64,000 nucleotides of DNA from Corydoras sp. C115 (GCA_019802505.1 JAFMOC010000051.1:1704001-1768000); one strand, 5' to 3'; numbered from the stretch's first letter, positions 49,001 to 60,415 are shown. Translations and numbers: made by a program. Notes: generated by a model from the sequence alone, not told the origin.

Positions 49001-51873
49001 GTGATATTGAATATAACAAATATCATATTACAAAAGGGATCTGCTTTTCTACTATTTAACATGATACATTCTCGGGAAATATGTAAAGACGTATTTAACA
49101 TGCCCGGACACAGTGCAGATTGGAGACAGGATGGGCCAGACCCAAATATTATTGTTTAGCATCATAGGGACATGTGGAACTGCAGACTCAGAGCCAGACG
49201 TAAACATGCCACGACTTTTCAAAGTGCTGTTGTGATTCTCATGCTGCAGAACTCATGCTGCCATTCTCACCCCTCTTTGAGTCTTTCTTAAATACCTGCA
49301 GACACACAGCCATTTAACACAGACACGTTCCAGGTGAGATCTCCTGCACTCCTGGTTCTGCCTCTTATTTACAAATATTTAATTGCAGTTCCGCCATCAT
49401 GATAATGCATTCTGAAATAGATGGCCTAATTACGCCAGGATTATCATGTACTAAATGATTTCTCATTCTTGTGTAAATTTTGTTCTCTAGTGGGTATTAC
49501 TGTCCTCTCTAGAAACACTATCGTCATTTACATTTAGTCATTTAGCAGACGCTTTTATCCAAAGTGACTTACAAATGAGAACAACACAAGTCAATAATTA
49601 TGGAGAAAACCAGCTACACTGTAGAATTATCAAACTTGATCATTTTCCTATCCTGCACCCCCCCTTTTTTTTTGTTGCCAACACAATATACAGATTTGTG
49701 TAAATAAATAATTATTAAAATAATATCTAAATAACAATTGAAACAGACATAAAAGCTGATAATAATGTTACAATTTAGAAGGCAGGTCTGTTTTATTTTA
49801 TATTCTTTGTATGTTCATTAATAACGCTTCAGTACATCATATGTAATCTATATAAATATATCCTTCATTCATTCATTATCTCCCGCTTTATCCTCTATTA
49901 GGGTCGCGGTGGGGTTCCCCATGCCCATCCAGGGGAGAACGTTTCGGGCGCTGGGCAGATAGACCCAGGACAGGGCGCCAATCCATCGCTGGGCACACAC
50001 TCACTCACACAAACACACTCTATATGGGGCAATTTGGAGAACTCAATTGACTTGATCCATGTTTTTGGACTGTGGGAGGAAACTGGAGAACCCGGAGGAA
50101 ACCCACGCAGACATCGGGGAGAACATGGAAACTCCACCCAGTTGGGGATTCGAACCGGGAATCCCTAGCGCTGAGAGGCGAACGTGCTGACCACTAAGCC
50201 ACCTATATAAATATAGTATAGTGTTAATAAATATCAAATGTATTATACACAAATACCCCAAAAGAATGGAGAAGGCATTTTGGACTTGTACTACAAAAGT
50301 ATGATGCTAAAACTGTATACATGTATTTATACATGTATAAATCAGCTTCAACACAATTTGATATTGATGATCCATGAAGGTCCCCCATAAAGGTACTCAG
50401 TGTGTGTATCCATATAGATGGACTTTGTACATTTACATTTGGTCATTTATTGGACGCTTTTATCCAAAGCGACTTACAAGGTGAGCACAGGGTTCATCAC
50501 AACATCCCTGGAGCAATGAGGGTTAAGGGTCTTGCTCAAGGACCCACACTGGTAACTTCAGTGGCCCTGGGATTTGAACCCCCAACCTTCAGATTAATAG
50601 CCCAACATCCTAACCACTGAGCTACCGCGCCCGACTTTGTAGTTTTATAATTACAGACCGACCATTACAGAACAGATTAAAGGGGACGTAAACATTATCT
50701 CACTGTAGTCCTCAAACTGATGGACCACAGTCTGAAAGTGTAGAACTACAAAGTCCATCTTCACAGTGGAACTGAGAACAGGGAGAATATGTGGAGCACA
50801 CAAGGGGTGTGTCCAAACGTTTGACTGATATTGTTTGTATTAAGTGAAACAGAGTGAGTAAACAATGATCTGCCGTGGACTGACATTCTGTGCAAAGTAT
50901 TTTTGCTTTGGAAACCAGATCACCAAGTGATTGTGGGGAATGAGTCCGATAAAGCTGAAAGTCGACTCTCGTAGAGTCAGTTTTCTATTAATCATCATTA
51001 TTAAAATTCTATTCATTATCCATTTACGGCCGACTCATTTACTGCATGAATTATAAACAGTCCAAAACAGACCTTTTAAATTCAGCGGCCTGATTACAGA
51101 GAGCTGAGAATAAGATCCACATTTAGCTGTTTTATTTCCACAGTCGTTTGGTTTGTTGGAGGGGGTTACTTGATTCAATTTATAATAAATGTGTTTCACA
51201 AAATACAATCAGGATAGTTTTGACATTTTAAAGTGCTTGCATTCTTCTATTTAGTCATTAACAGAATGTTCCATTACTCACAGTGCTTCATTAAAACAAT
51301 CCTGCATTAAGGGATTTTTTTTTTTTTTTTTTACTCTTCGGGAATTAAACAATTTATTAACGGACATATTTTACGTCTGCTTAACAGGTTGTGACCGATA
51401 ATATGAAGAGGAAGTGCAAATGTCATGGCACCTCAGGCAGCTGTCAGTTCAAGACTTGCTGGTACGTGTCTCCTGAGTTCCGGCTGGTGGGCTCCCTGCT
51501 GCGGCAGAAGTTTCAGTCGGCCGTTTTCATCAACTCCCAAAACAAGAACAGTGGAGTGTTTAACCCACGCGTGGCAGCGAGACCGGAGCCTGGCAGGGCC
51601 CGGCGACGCAGCCTTTCCAGGGAGTTGGTTTACTTTGAGAAATCTCCAGACTTCTGCGAGCACGATGCATCTGTGGACTCGCCTGGCACTCAAGGGCGCA
51701 TCTGCAATAAAAGTAGCCCGGGCATGGACGCATGTGACTCGCTGTGCTGTGGGCGTGGGCACAACATCCTCAGACAGACCCGCAGCGAGCGCTGCCACTG
51801 TCGCTTCCACTGGTGCTGCTACGTGCTGTGCGATGAGTGCAGGGTCACCGAGTGGGTCAACGTGTGCAAGTGA
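42317..51873 (+). CDS. wnt10b: Wnt10b secreted signalling ligand
   Basis: Four exons: 42317-42390, 44774-45036, 46631-47082 and 51388-51873 (stop TGA). Junction phases agree and give 424 aa (human 389). ATG is in strong context (CCCGCCATGG) and begins a signal peptide ending near LLSPALT. The mature part matches Wnt10: NDILGLKVAGDPVLT, SALQGIQVAIHECQHQLRDQ, RWNCSTLE, GFKESAFSLALLAAGV, ETWEWGGCSHD, RMHNNRVGRQ, RKCKCHGTSGSC (Ser279 is the predicted lipid-acceptor) and RCHCRFHWCCYVLCDEC ending TEWVNVCK. The longer exon-3 linker (about residues 150-210) explains the length over human. It activates canonical Wnt signalling and in zebrafish overlaps wnt1 at the midbrain-hindbrain boundary. Introns 2 and 3 are rich in SINEs; most of intron 1 is SINE-free. 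Confidence 0.97.
42391..44050 (+). other. wnt10b intron 1, SINE-free part
   Basis: AT-rich unique sequence with one (CA)n run at 43001-43027. No exon or interspersed repeat is recognised until the SINE tail at about 44060. Confidence 0.4.
43001..43027. repeat. (CA)n microsatellite in wnt10b intron 1
   Basis: About 13 CA units. Confidence 0.9.
44060..44195 (+). mobile_element. Diverged SINE 3' part
   Basis: GGTGCCCTGTCCTGTGGGTG, CATTCTCCCCTGGATGG and a decayed AGGATTAAGAGGAAG end. Confidence 0.8.
45312..45395 (-). mobile_element. SINE fragment
   Basis: Minus-oriented 3' end (CATTATCTTCTGCTTAATC ... AATAGGGTCATGGG) in wnt10b intron 2. Confidence 0.7.
45422..45706 (-). mobile_element. SINE with internal deletions
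   Basis: From a CATC-rich tail to ACTAAGCCACCGTGCC. The GGTTCCCC to CCCAGGAC portion is missing. Confidence 0.88.
45707..45772 (-). mobile_element. Head fragment of the second SINE family
   Basis: GGGATTTGATCCCACAACCT and CCTTAACCACTGAACTA match the inverted head seen at 50570-50630. Confidence 0.75.
45775..45873 (-). mobile_element. Head fragment of the main SINE family
   Basis: GGAGAACATGGAAACTCCAC to AAAGCCACCATGCC. It completes a three-fragment cluster with the two preceding entries. Confidence 0.8.
46088..46439 (+). mobile_element. SINE with target duplication
   Basis: 11-bp duplications GATTAAAGAAA at 46077-46087 and 46440-46450. The GATGGGCATGGG motif is duplicated internally and the CGTTCTCCCCTG block is lost. 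Confidence 0.95.
47165..47516 (+). mobile_element. SINE, first of a tandem dimer in wnt10b intron 3
   Basis: Flanked by ATGTTTACTGAC at 47153-47164 and 47517-47528. It begins only 82 bp after the exon 3 donor. Confidence 0.96.
47529..47863 (+). mobile_element. SINE, second of a tandem dimer
   Basis: Flanked by ATGTTTACTGAC at 47517-47528 and 47864-47875. It carries deletions not present in the first copy, so it is a different source copy. Confidence 0.95.
47893..48070 (+). mobile_element. Ancient DANA-like SINE remnant
   Basis: CTCACAGCAAGAAGGTCTGG and TGGAGTTTGCATGTTCTCC, then a CATAGGTGTAAATGAGTGTG region, all typical of the older DANA-type body. Confidence 0.65.
48283..48633 (+). mobile_element. 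SINE, full length
   Basis: GGCGGCACGGTGGCTTAG to a (GAAT)n tail. Flanks share only a short TAAAAC, so the target duplication is unclear. Confidence 0.94.
48655..48937 (+). mobile_element. Ancient SINE remnant followed by a tail of the second SINE family
   Basis: 48655-48838 retains TTGTATGTTCTCCCGTGTC. 48880-48937 has AATAAAAGCGTCTGCTAAAT, the tail of the 4477 family. Confidence 0.6.
48940..49524 (+). other. wnt10b intron 3, unassigned
   Basis: Unique AT-rich intron sequence, no exon or repeat recognised. Confidence 0.3.
49525..49585 (-). mobile_element. Tail fragment of the second SINE family
   Basis: TTTAGCAGACGCTTTTATCC and the following AAAGTGACTTACAAATGAG form the inverted tail. Confidence 0.75.
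49861..50202 (-). mobile_element. SINE, nearly full length with target duplication
   Basis: Perfect 13-bp duplications CTATATAAATATA at 49848-49860 and 50203-50215. Confidence 0.96.
50430..50632 (-). mobile_element. Second SINE family, full length with target duplication
   Basis: Inverted relative to 4477. Perfect 9-bp duplications GACTTTGTA at 50421-50429 and 50633-50641. Head GGTAGCTCAGTGG and GGTTCAAATCCC are intact. Confidence 0.93.
50642..51387 (+). other. wnt10b intron 3, distal part
   Basis: Unique sequence. A T-run at 51317-51332 precedes the acceptor TTAACAG at 51381-51387. Confidence 0.4.
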
Positions 51874-52571
51874 ACTCCTCAATCATCCGAGACCGGCTAA
51901 AACCCGGGGACAAGTGGTGCTTCAGCATCTCACACACTGAGTGTGCATGCGACTGGATCAGTAGAGTCAGGCATGTCTTCTTTCTGCCAGCCCATCTGGG
52001 TTCCATTTGCTTTGTGCACTGTTGTTATTCTCTAAATGCCAAGTTAAAAGACGGAAAAGAGGAGTGACTCATGTCATTTGTCTTTGTTTCCCCTCTTTGG
52101 ACTCTTCGGCTATGAAAATGCCCCAAATGCCATCTATGTGCCTCACAATAATAAGGCACAACAGCAGGAACACATTACCAATGAAAAGAACAAGCAATGC
52201 CACCCTGTACAGTGATGTGTATATTGGGAAATGTGCACTAAATGAAATGCTCTTGCTGCTGCAAATCTCTGCCAGTTTTGCGTATGATCTCTAAGATGTC
52301 AAAACCAGAACCGGATGCCAAACGACTCAAAAGAAACGAAATGATGTGCATTCGGTTGAATTCCACATAAACGATCAGAGCCATGATGTAAATACAGTGG
52401 ACTTGCTTCCCAACCTGTAGAGTTTAAGCAAGTGTACAGGAAAGAATTCACAGTTATTGATTGTCTTTAATTAATATAGGAATCTCTATATTATTATAAA
52501 CGAGATTTTATTCATTTAAGAGAAAAAGTCACCTATATTAACGCTGAGCTTTGGCTCTTTTGATTAGTGCA
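51874..52571 (+). other. wnt10b 3'UTR and flank
   Basis: Unique AT-rich sequence after the TGA. No AATAAA was found, so the transcript end could not be placed. Confidence 0.4.
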
Positions 52572-52885
52572 TTCATTCATTCATTCATTCATTCATTCAT
52601 TATCTCCCGCTTTATCCTCTATTAGGGTCGCGGTGGGGTTCCCCATGCCCATCCAGGGGAGAACGTCTCGGGCGCTGGGCAGATAGACCCAGGACAGGGC
52701 GTCAATCCATCGCTGGGCACACACTCACTCACACAGACACACTCTATATGGGGCAATTTGGAGCTAGGTATGTTCTCCCCGCGGACACGGGGAGAACATG
52801 GAAACTCCACCCAGATGGGGATTCGAACCGGGAATCCCTAGAGCTGAGATGCGAACGTGCTGACCACTAAACAACTGTGCTGCCA
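52572..52885 (-). mobile_element. SINE with internal rearrangement
   Basis: After AATTTGGAG the body jumps to CTAGGTATGTTCTCCCCG followed by its inverse CGGACACGGGGAGAAC, a small palindromic junction replacing about 70 bp. Confidence 0.92.
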
Positions 52886-52935
52886 TTAATGAAGAAGAAT
52901 TACATAAAATCATTTTCATTCAAGATTTTCCACAC

Positions 52936-53268
52936 AGGCGTGCGCGTTCTCCTCTCAGCACTAGGGATTCCTGGTTCGAATCCCCATCTGGGTGGAGTTT
53001 CCATGTTCTCCCCGTGTCCGCGTGGGTTTCCTCCGGGTTCTCCGGTTTCCTCCCACAGTCCAAAAACATGGATTAAGTCAATTGAGCTCTCCAAATTGCC
53101 CCATATAGAGTGTGTCTGTGTGAGTGAGTGTGAGCCCAGCGATGGATTGACGCCCTGTCCTGGGTGTATCTGCCCAGCGCCCGAAAACGTTCTTCCCTGG
53201 ATGGGCATGGAGAACCCCACCGCGACCCTAATAGAGAATAAAGCGGAAGATAATGAATGAATGAATAA
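52936..53268 (+). mobile_element. SINE, 5'-truncated, with target duplication
   Basis: Perfect 11-bp duplications ATTTTCCACAC at 52925-52935 and 53269-53279. The head before GTTCTCCTCTCAGC is replaced by AGGCGTGCGC. Confidence 0.95.
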
Positions 53269-53279
53269 ATTTTCCACAC

Positions 53280-54899
53280 GAAACTCCCCCGGTCATGTCT
53301 TCGTGGACCGTGTTCTAGATTCACCCGTGAGTCCTGACGAGACTAAAAATAAAATACCTGATTTATATCCCAACCTTACACCCCTATTCTTCCTACCTGT
53401 GCGAATGGCGTTTAGTGAAACGATGTCAACACAATCCAGAATGTACTGTCCCCGTCCCGCTTCAAAAAAAAAAAAAACCCCGAAAAGTTCAGATTTTGTT
53501 CAGGACGTTTTATGAAGGCAATTCTTGGCAGGCTGTTTCTCGCTGGAAGTTTTGTTAGCGTACAGTGCTTTTAGAACCAAGAATGTGTCCACCGAGCCGA
53601 AATGAATGATAGATTCAGGCATTAATAACTATCTTGCAGAGAGTGGCTCATAGCGGGCAGCCCGCTTTCCTTCGAAGCTGACTCGTATGAAAAGGAACAA
53701 GATTGAGGAGGGAAACGACACCCGTGTTTGGGGGATCAGCTGTACAAAGTTGACAGCCAGTCGACGCTTTACCGTGTGCCACTGAGGACAGTGTGTGCTC
53801 GTAGCTGCATCTGTTACTGAAAGAGACTGGAACACTCTGCCTTAACTCAAGACAGGCCCCGCTAATGTCAACATGATGAGACTTTGGACGGGGCAAGGCT
53901 CCTTTTTTGCTGAAAATGAGAATAATTTGTGTGTTACTCCAAAACATACCTAGCACATGAATTTTACTCAGCGTCACTGGGGGGGGCGGTTGGGGGTGGG
54001 GGGGTGGAGGCTGATCAAAGTGCACTGCTCATTGTGCCAGTGACTGTCAAGCTGACCTCATGTGATATGTAGTGTCACAGTAAAGCAGATGGGGGGGGGA
54101 AGGGTTAGCGGAGGGTAATGATAAATTGCTGGATCTCTGGTTTGCATTTCTTCATTCCTTTATCATTTCACCCTGGAGCTGCTGCAAAAGGGAATTTCCT
54201 GTCGCTGTTTCTCCCATGTGTAAGACAGAAAGACTCAATAGCCTTGGACCCCCCCCCCTCCCTCCCTCCCACCCTGGCAGTGCTGTGCAGCCACTTAGAC
54301 ACACAAAGCAGCATACTGACAGCATCTAGAATAATGACAACCAGATACTTCGAAATCGGACGGGGGAGGGGGAGATAGAGGGAACGAATCTGGGTAAGAG
54401 CATTGTACCGATTGCCACCACTGAGCCGGAGCGACTGAAGATGTATGGACAGACAGATAGGTCCTTAAATAGCCTGATGGCTAGATTGATACACTGGTAC
54501 ATTCACATATACGGTACATCAAAAGAGAGGGACAAGGGCCAAACGGCTGCAAACATCTGCTTCTGGGCTCCGTGTCCAGCCTACCCTTTTGCTTTTTTGA
54601 TGTGGGACAAGGATAAAGAGAGAAAGGCAGAAAAAAAAAAACAAGGAGCCAGCTACCCAGAACATCAAAGCCCTTTCCTCGACGTGCAAGCCCTCATTAG
54701 TTCTGCAAGCCTAACCAACCCGACTTGTGATTGTGTTTGCCGGGGTGCACGTTGGCAAACACTTCAGAGGAAAGGTTCCTTTAAATTATAACTCCAACCC
54801 CCACCCTGCTTCTCCTACCACGAGCCATGCGCACTGTACATCCCCCTCGTAACCCCCAGAAACTCCCATCGCCCAGAATCACCACGCGCTCCCCCACTC
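53280..54899. other. Unassigned sequence downstream of wnt10b
   Basis: SINE-free with G-runs near 53980-54005 and 54090 and a C-run near 54250. Blocks at 53640-53840 and 54120-54215 look complex and could be conserved, but nothing coding is recognised. Confidence 0.3.
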
Positions 54900-55180
54900 G
54901 CCACTCCACCCCGTAATCTGGTGTACAGCTGCAAGCATCTGCTTTGCTCTCGCTCTCCTTTCCTAAACCACTGAAATGATAAACACATCCATCACAGAGC
55001 CACTGACAGACAGCACAGCATGTGAAGTGACACTAAAAAGACACTTTTCATTACGTCAGAGCGATGTTTGTGCAAGCGCTGACGATTTGCATCGAGTAAT
55101 ACGCCACTGTGTAATTATGCAGTAATTAAGCTACTAGGTTACAGCACAAATACAAGTCTGAGGAGAATGATGTCAAATTA
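54900..55180. promoter_or_regulatory. Candidate conserved non-coding element downstream of wnt10b
   Basis: About 3 kb after the wnt10b stop, this repeat-free block holds an ATTTGCAT octamer (55085-55092) and TAATTA cores at 55112 and 55123. The combination resembles POU/homeodomain enhancers. It is noticeably less degenerate-looking than its surroundings. Confidence 0.3.
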
Positions 55181-55452
55181 TCTGCAGTCCTTTACTGAAT
55201 ATTTTACTGCAAGTGAAAGATAACACTGAACACTACAGACCTGCAAGTTTTAAAATGTCTATTTTTGTAAGAGGGACTTGGGGTGACCTAGTGCAGGAAT
55301 GCTGTCTATAAAGATGGAGCACATTGCAATGAAAAGTTTTTATATTCCTAAAAAACAAATAAGAGTGTTTTTTTTTATGATCATACATATTTTTTGTCAT
55401 TAAATCCAACCATTTGCAATTTTTTGTATCTTTGCTTGAAACTGAAGACAGT

Positions 55453-55782
55453 CCTGGCAGGGTGGCTTAGTGGTTAGCATGTTCTCCTCTCAGCACTAGG
55501 GATTCCCGGTTCGAATCCCCATCTGGGTGGAGTTTCCATGTTCTCCCCGTGTCCGCGTGGGTTTCCTCCGGGTTCTCTGGTTTCCTCCCACAGCCCAAAA
55601 ACATGGATCAAGTCAACAAACAGTGTCTGTTTGAGTGAAGTGTACCCAGCAATGGATTGGCGCCCTGTCCTGGGTGTATCTGCCCAGCGCCCAAAACGTT
55701 CTCCCCTGGATGGGCATGGGGAACCCCACCGCGACCCTATTAGAGGATAAAGCGGAAGATAATGAATTAATGAATGAATTAA
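55453..55782 (+). mobile_element. SINE with target duplication
   Basis: 10-bp duplications TGAAGACAGT at 55443-55452 and 55783-55792. The ATTGCCCCATATAGAG block is deleted. Confidence 0.94.
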
Positions 55783-55792
55783 TGAAGACAGT

Positions 55793-56403
55793 TCCAGATT
55801 GCCCTCAGGTAGCAGTGTTTATTGATTCAGTTCATTTGTGGCTGAATAATTCTTCTCTGTAAGTATTCCTGCTCAGTCCAAAATGTCCTTAAAATGCATC
55901 TCGGTTTGTCTCTTTTTAATGTAAACGTCACATTTCTTTTCGCATTGTGAGACACAGAGCCACATCACATCTCCCAGTTTAAATTTTCTATGCAGCTGTT
56001 TTTATTCAGCGATATTTAATTCAGATGTTTAAGATGAACCACACTTTGCCCTTTTTTTTTTTTTTTATTATTTTTTTTTAGGCTTTTTGGTGTATTATTT
56101 TCATTCATATGTATAATATGTAAATGTCACGGATTGTAAAATTTACATGAATGCTAATGAAATAGCCGCCTGTTAGTCACCACAGACTGCAGCATTCGAA
56201 TCAAGTAATGTATCAGTCAGCTTTATTATGCATCGTTACTCTGCACACACGGAAGACTATGGACCACTTCAGATTAAAACTGATCTGAATGTGAAAAACT
56301 TAAAGGAAAAAAATGAATACAGCAAAAGATTTATTTTTAATTTGGAAAGAAATTACAATAATTTGCAATAATCACGTAATAATAATAAGTGTGTTGTTTA
56401 TCC
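55793..56403. other. Unassigned sequence
   Basis: AT-rich, T-runs near 56050-56080; no gene or repeat recognised. Confidence 0.3.
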
Positions 56404-56485
56404 TATTTGCCCAGCGCCCGAAAAATGATCATGGGGAACCCCACCGCGAATCTAATAGAGGAAAAAGCGGGAGATAATGAATGCA
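56404..56485 (+). mobile_element. SINE 3' fragment
   Basis: TTGCCCAGCGCCCGAAAAAT joined to ATCATGGGGAACCCCACCGC with a deletion, then the usual tail. Confidence 0.88.
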
Positions 56486-56612
56486 TAATAATTTTTGTTA
56501 ATAAGTTGGAAATCATCCTTTTTTCCAAATGATCAACAAATCATCTTTAGCGTCTCTCTCTCTCTCTCTCTTTGGCACTGTTATGGTAAGTTGACAAACA
56601 CATTATGTCGTC

Positions 56613-56948
56613 ATTCATTCATTATCTCCCGCTTTATCCTCTATTAGGGCCACGGTGGGGTTCCCCATGCCCATCCAGGAGAGAACGTTTCGGGCACTGG
56701 GCAGATACACCCAGGACAGGGCGCCAATCTATCGCTGGGCACACACTCACTCACACAAACACACTCTATATGGGGCAATTTTGAGAATTCAATTGACTTG
56801 ATCCATGTTTTTGGAATGTGGGAGGAAACCGGAGAACCCGGAGGAAACCCACGCGGACACGGGGAGAACATGAAAACTCCACCCAGATGGGGATTCGAAC
56901 CGGGAATCCCTAGTGTTGAGAGGAGAACATGCTAACCACTAAGCCACC
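56613..56948 (-). mobile_element. SINE, nearly full length
   Basis: CATTCATTCATTATCTCCCG to ACTAAGCCACC; the last head bases are missing. Confidence 0.94.
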
Positions 56949-57809
56949 TTATTATGATGTTATAAAGACATAATTCTAAATGTTTTTATTCTACATTGTT
57001 TTTTAAGATGCTACAGAAATTATAATGCAATTTCAAACTCGTTTAAATCGGAGGACTGAACAAGACTTAGTTTATCAGAACATCAACATCCACAGATACC
57101 ATGTACAGAAGCGTTCATGTACCTCATTACTACTGATACCCCACAAACCCAGACATCTCTCTGTAGCAGAGCAAACTTATATTTACATCACATCAGACAC
57201 AAATCATAACAAATTGAACAAATTTAAGACTTTTGCAGTGAAATGTTTCACAGTAACATTTATATTGTCTTGCAAAAATGCCACGGTATCTTTTTCATTT
57301 GAAAACAACTCTTGAGGTAAAGAAATGTACCTCCTTTTCGTTACAGGTGTAAACATTTTTTAGTGATGTGCAGTGATGTCGGTCCCTTGGTGCGCATTCA
57401 CAAATCCAAATATATGTTTCTGCTTTTTTAGAAGTGTACAGGGTCTAGTGCAGGGCAGACACACACATGCATTCATCTCTTTTCATCTTCAACCCACCTG
57501 AGTTATGTGTCTTTGGATAGTGAAAGAATAACTTGGTGCCCAAAAGGAAATGTGCAGACATGGGGAGAACATGCAAACTCCACACAAAAATGACCGAGCC
57601 TGTCCTTGCTGAAAACGCAGGATCATCTTGCTATGGGGCAGAAAGAAAGTGAGCCACTTTGCAAGCACTGAGCCAAAAAGCTTATAAAGCAACAGTGTCA
57701 TTTATAGACATATAATGTATAATATCTACATTTGTCAAGGTTTGGATGAAGGAATAGTAAATATTAATGCTAAGCTTGTGTACATTTGTAAATAATGAAC
57801 AATAAAACT
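56949..57809. other. Unassigned sequence
   Basis: Frame 57025-57315 has no recognisable homology. A diverged SINE-like phrase GGGGAGAACATGCAAACTCC occurs at 57560-57580. Confidence 0.3.
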
Positions 57810-57819
57810 GAGTTACAAT

Positions 57820-58167
57820 CCTCTTTCATTCATTATCTCCCGCTTTATCCTATATTAGGGTCGCGGTGGGGTTCCCCATGCCCATCCAGAGGAGAACGTC
57901 TCAGGCGCTGGGCAGATAGACCCAGGACAGGGTGCCAATCCATCGCTGGGCACACACTCACTCACACACACACTCTATATGGGCCAATTTTGAGAATTCA
58001 ATTGACTTGATCCATGTTTTTGGACTGTGGGAGGAAACCGGAGAACCCGGAGGAAACACACACGGACACGGGGAGAACATAGAAACTCCACCCAGATGGG
58101 GATTCGAACCGGGAATCCCTAGTGCTGAGGGGAGAACGTGCTAACCACTAAGCCACCGTGCCGCCCA
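57820..58167 (-). mobile_element. SINE, full length with target duplication
   Basis: 10-bp duplications GAGTTACAAT at 57810-57819 and 58168-58177. Confidence 0.95.
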
Positions 58168-58433
58168 GAGTTACAATGTCTCAAAATATTTTATAAAGAG
58201 ATTAAAAAAATAAGATTAATGTAATAAGAACTAATGTAAATGTTTTGGTGTAAAACAACATAAATAATAATGAAACGAGACTCAAGCCTCTATTTTAACT
58301 CTTCCAACACCAGACATGAAACATACAGATGACCGTATCCCTGCTTAACCCGTACACTTAAAGGAATTATTTAGACGAGTTACATTATTCCACAGGGAGC
58401 ATGTTTTAAAATTTAGGAGTTAATTAACCTCAC

Positions 58434-59104
58434 GGTGGCTTAGTGGTCAGCACGTTCTCCTCTCAGCACTAGGGATTCCCGGTTCGAATCCCCACCTGGG
58501 TGGAGTTTCCATGTTCTCCCCGTGTCCGCGTGGGTTTCCTCCGGGTTCTCTGGTTTCCTCCCACAGGAATACATTACTAAACATTATTAAACATTATTAC
58601 ATTATTAAAACATTATTAAAACGTAAATGTGATCTTTAAGACTGAAATCGTCTTTCATTTAAGCATTTATAATAATTATTTTAAAGAGCTGATCACTCCA
58701 CACCAGACTTATTATTACCAGAATAATTAAAGTTTTATCGATGATTAAAACCAGTGTCGAGCGGCACGGTGGCTTAGTGGTTAGCATGTTCTCCTCTCAG
58801 TGCTAGGGATTCCCGGTTCCAATCCCCATCTGGGTGGAGTTTCCATGTTCTCCCCGTGTCCGCGTGGGTTTCCTCCGGGTTCTCTGGTTTCCTCCCACAG
58901 TCCAAAAACAAGGATCAAGCCAATTGAGTTCTCCAAATTGCCCCATATAGAGTATGTATGTGTGCTGTGAGTGTGTGCCCAGCGATAGATTGGCGTCCTG
59001 TCCTGGGTGTATCTGCCCAACACCCAAACGTTCTCCCATGGATGGGCATGGGGAACCCCCTCATGACCCTAATAGAGGATAAAGCGGGAGATAATGAATG
59101 AATG
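58434..59104 (+). mobile_element. Composite SINE: 5' part, 195-bp foreign DNA, full copy
   Basis: 58434-58565 is a SINE 5' part ending at TCCTCCCACAG. 58566-58760 copies DNA of the 60-kb locus. 58761-59104 is a complete SINE. A single pair of AATTAACCTCAC duplications (58422-58433, 59105-59116) encloses everything. Confidence 0.93.
58566..58760 (+). repeat. Duplicate of the 60-kb locus lying between two SINE pieces
   Basis: Matches 59967-60065 joined to 60416-60495 (AAAACGTAAATGTGATCTTT ... TTATCGATGATTAAAACCAG) without the SINE that interrupts that locus. Confidence 0.85.
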
Positions 59105-59560
59105 AATTAACCTCACATAGTTTATAGATTATTCAGAGTTATTATTTTCAATTATTTTATATATTCTTTTTAAAAACAATTTTTTAAAAACAACTTTTTC
59201 TCTAAGAATGCACAAAAAGATTTCCAAACAGCTACATTTGCCATTTCACTTGTCATTGCAGGCTATAATTTTAGCTAAAACCACGTTTTCTCAGCCCATA
59301 ATTCCGGAGCTAATTGACAACCGTGTTTTTGATCTTAACCTACAGTAACTCCATTATTATGAGGGATTAAATGATGTGATGAGGCTTTGTATCATGACGA
59401 CATGTTTGCATAAGATGTCCTGCACATGTTTATGTATGATGCATATATGTAATATACAAAGTAATTGCTTTGCTGCTTAAAAATAATATATAACAGTTAA
59501 ATATTATATATATGCAACATTATGTATTTGTAACAATTTTAAATTATAACAAGGTGGTTG

Positions 59561-59910
59561 GGGCGGCACGGTGGCTTAGTGGTTAGCATGTTCTCCTCTC
59601 AGCGCTAGGGATTTCCCGGTTCGAATCCCCATCTGGATGGAGTTTCCATGTTCTCCCCGTGTCCGCGTGGGTTTCCTCCGGGTTCTCCGGTTTCCTCCCA
59701 CAGTCCAAAAACATGGATCAAGTCAATTGAATTTTCCAAATTGCCCCATATAGAGTGTGTGTATGAGTGAGTGTGTGCCCAGCAATGGATTGGTGCCCTG
59801 TCCTGGGTCTATCTGCCCAGCACCCGAAACGTTCTCCCCTGGATGGGCATGGGGAACCCCACTGTGACCCTAATAGAGGATAAAGCAGGAGATAATGAAT
59901 GAATGAATGA
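59561..59910 (+). mobile_element. SINE, full length with target duplication
   Basis: 12-bp duplications ACAAGGTGGTTG (59549-59560) and ACAAGTTGGTTG (59911-59922). Confidence 0.95.
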
Positions 59911-60065
59911 ACAAGTTGGTTGTTAAAAATGTCATAGAAAACTAGAACGTAAAAAAGAAGCATCACTTCAATACATTATTAAAACGTAAATGTGATCTTT
60001 AAGACTGAAATTGTCTTTTAATCAATATTGAGATCTAAGCATTTATAATAATTATGTTAAAGAGC

Positions 60066-60415
60066 GGCGGCACGGTGGCTTAGTGCTCAGCACGTTCGCC
60101 TCTCAGCACTAAGGGATTCCCGGTTCGAATCCCCATCTGGGTGGAGTTTCCATGTTCTCCCCGTGTCCGCGTGGGTTTCCTCCGGGTTCTCCGGTTTCCT
60201 CCCACAGTCCAAAAACATGGATCAAGTTAATTGAGTTCTCTAAATTGCCCCATATAGAGTGTGTCTGTGTGAGTGAGTGTGTGCCCAGCGATAGATTGGC
60301 GCCCTGTCCTGGGTCTATCTGCCCAGCGCCCGAAACGTTCTCCCCTGGATAGGCATGAGGAACCCCACCGCGACCCTAATAGAGGATAAAGCGGGAGATA
60401 ATGAATTAATGAATT
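60066..60415 (+). mobile_element. SINE, full length with target duplication
   Basis: 9-bp duplications TTAAAGAGC at 60057-60065 and 60416-60424. The duplicate near 58680 preserves the unfilled site. Confidence 0.95.

Noticed and set aside
51425..51940. 171-codon frame and the opposite-strand frame at 51433-51882 over wnt10b exon 4
   Set aside because: Out-of-frame shadows of a clearly conserved Wnt exon.
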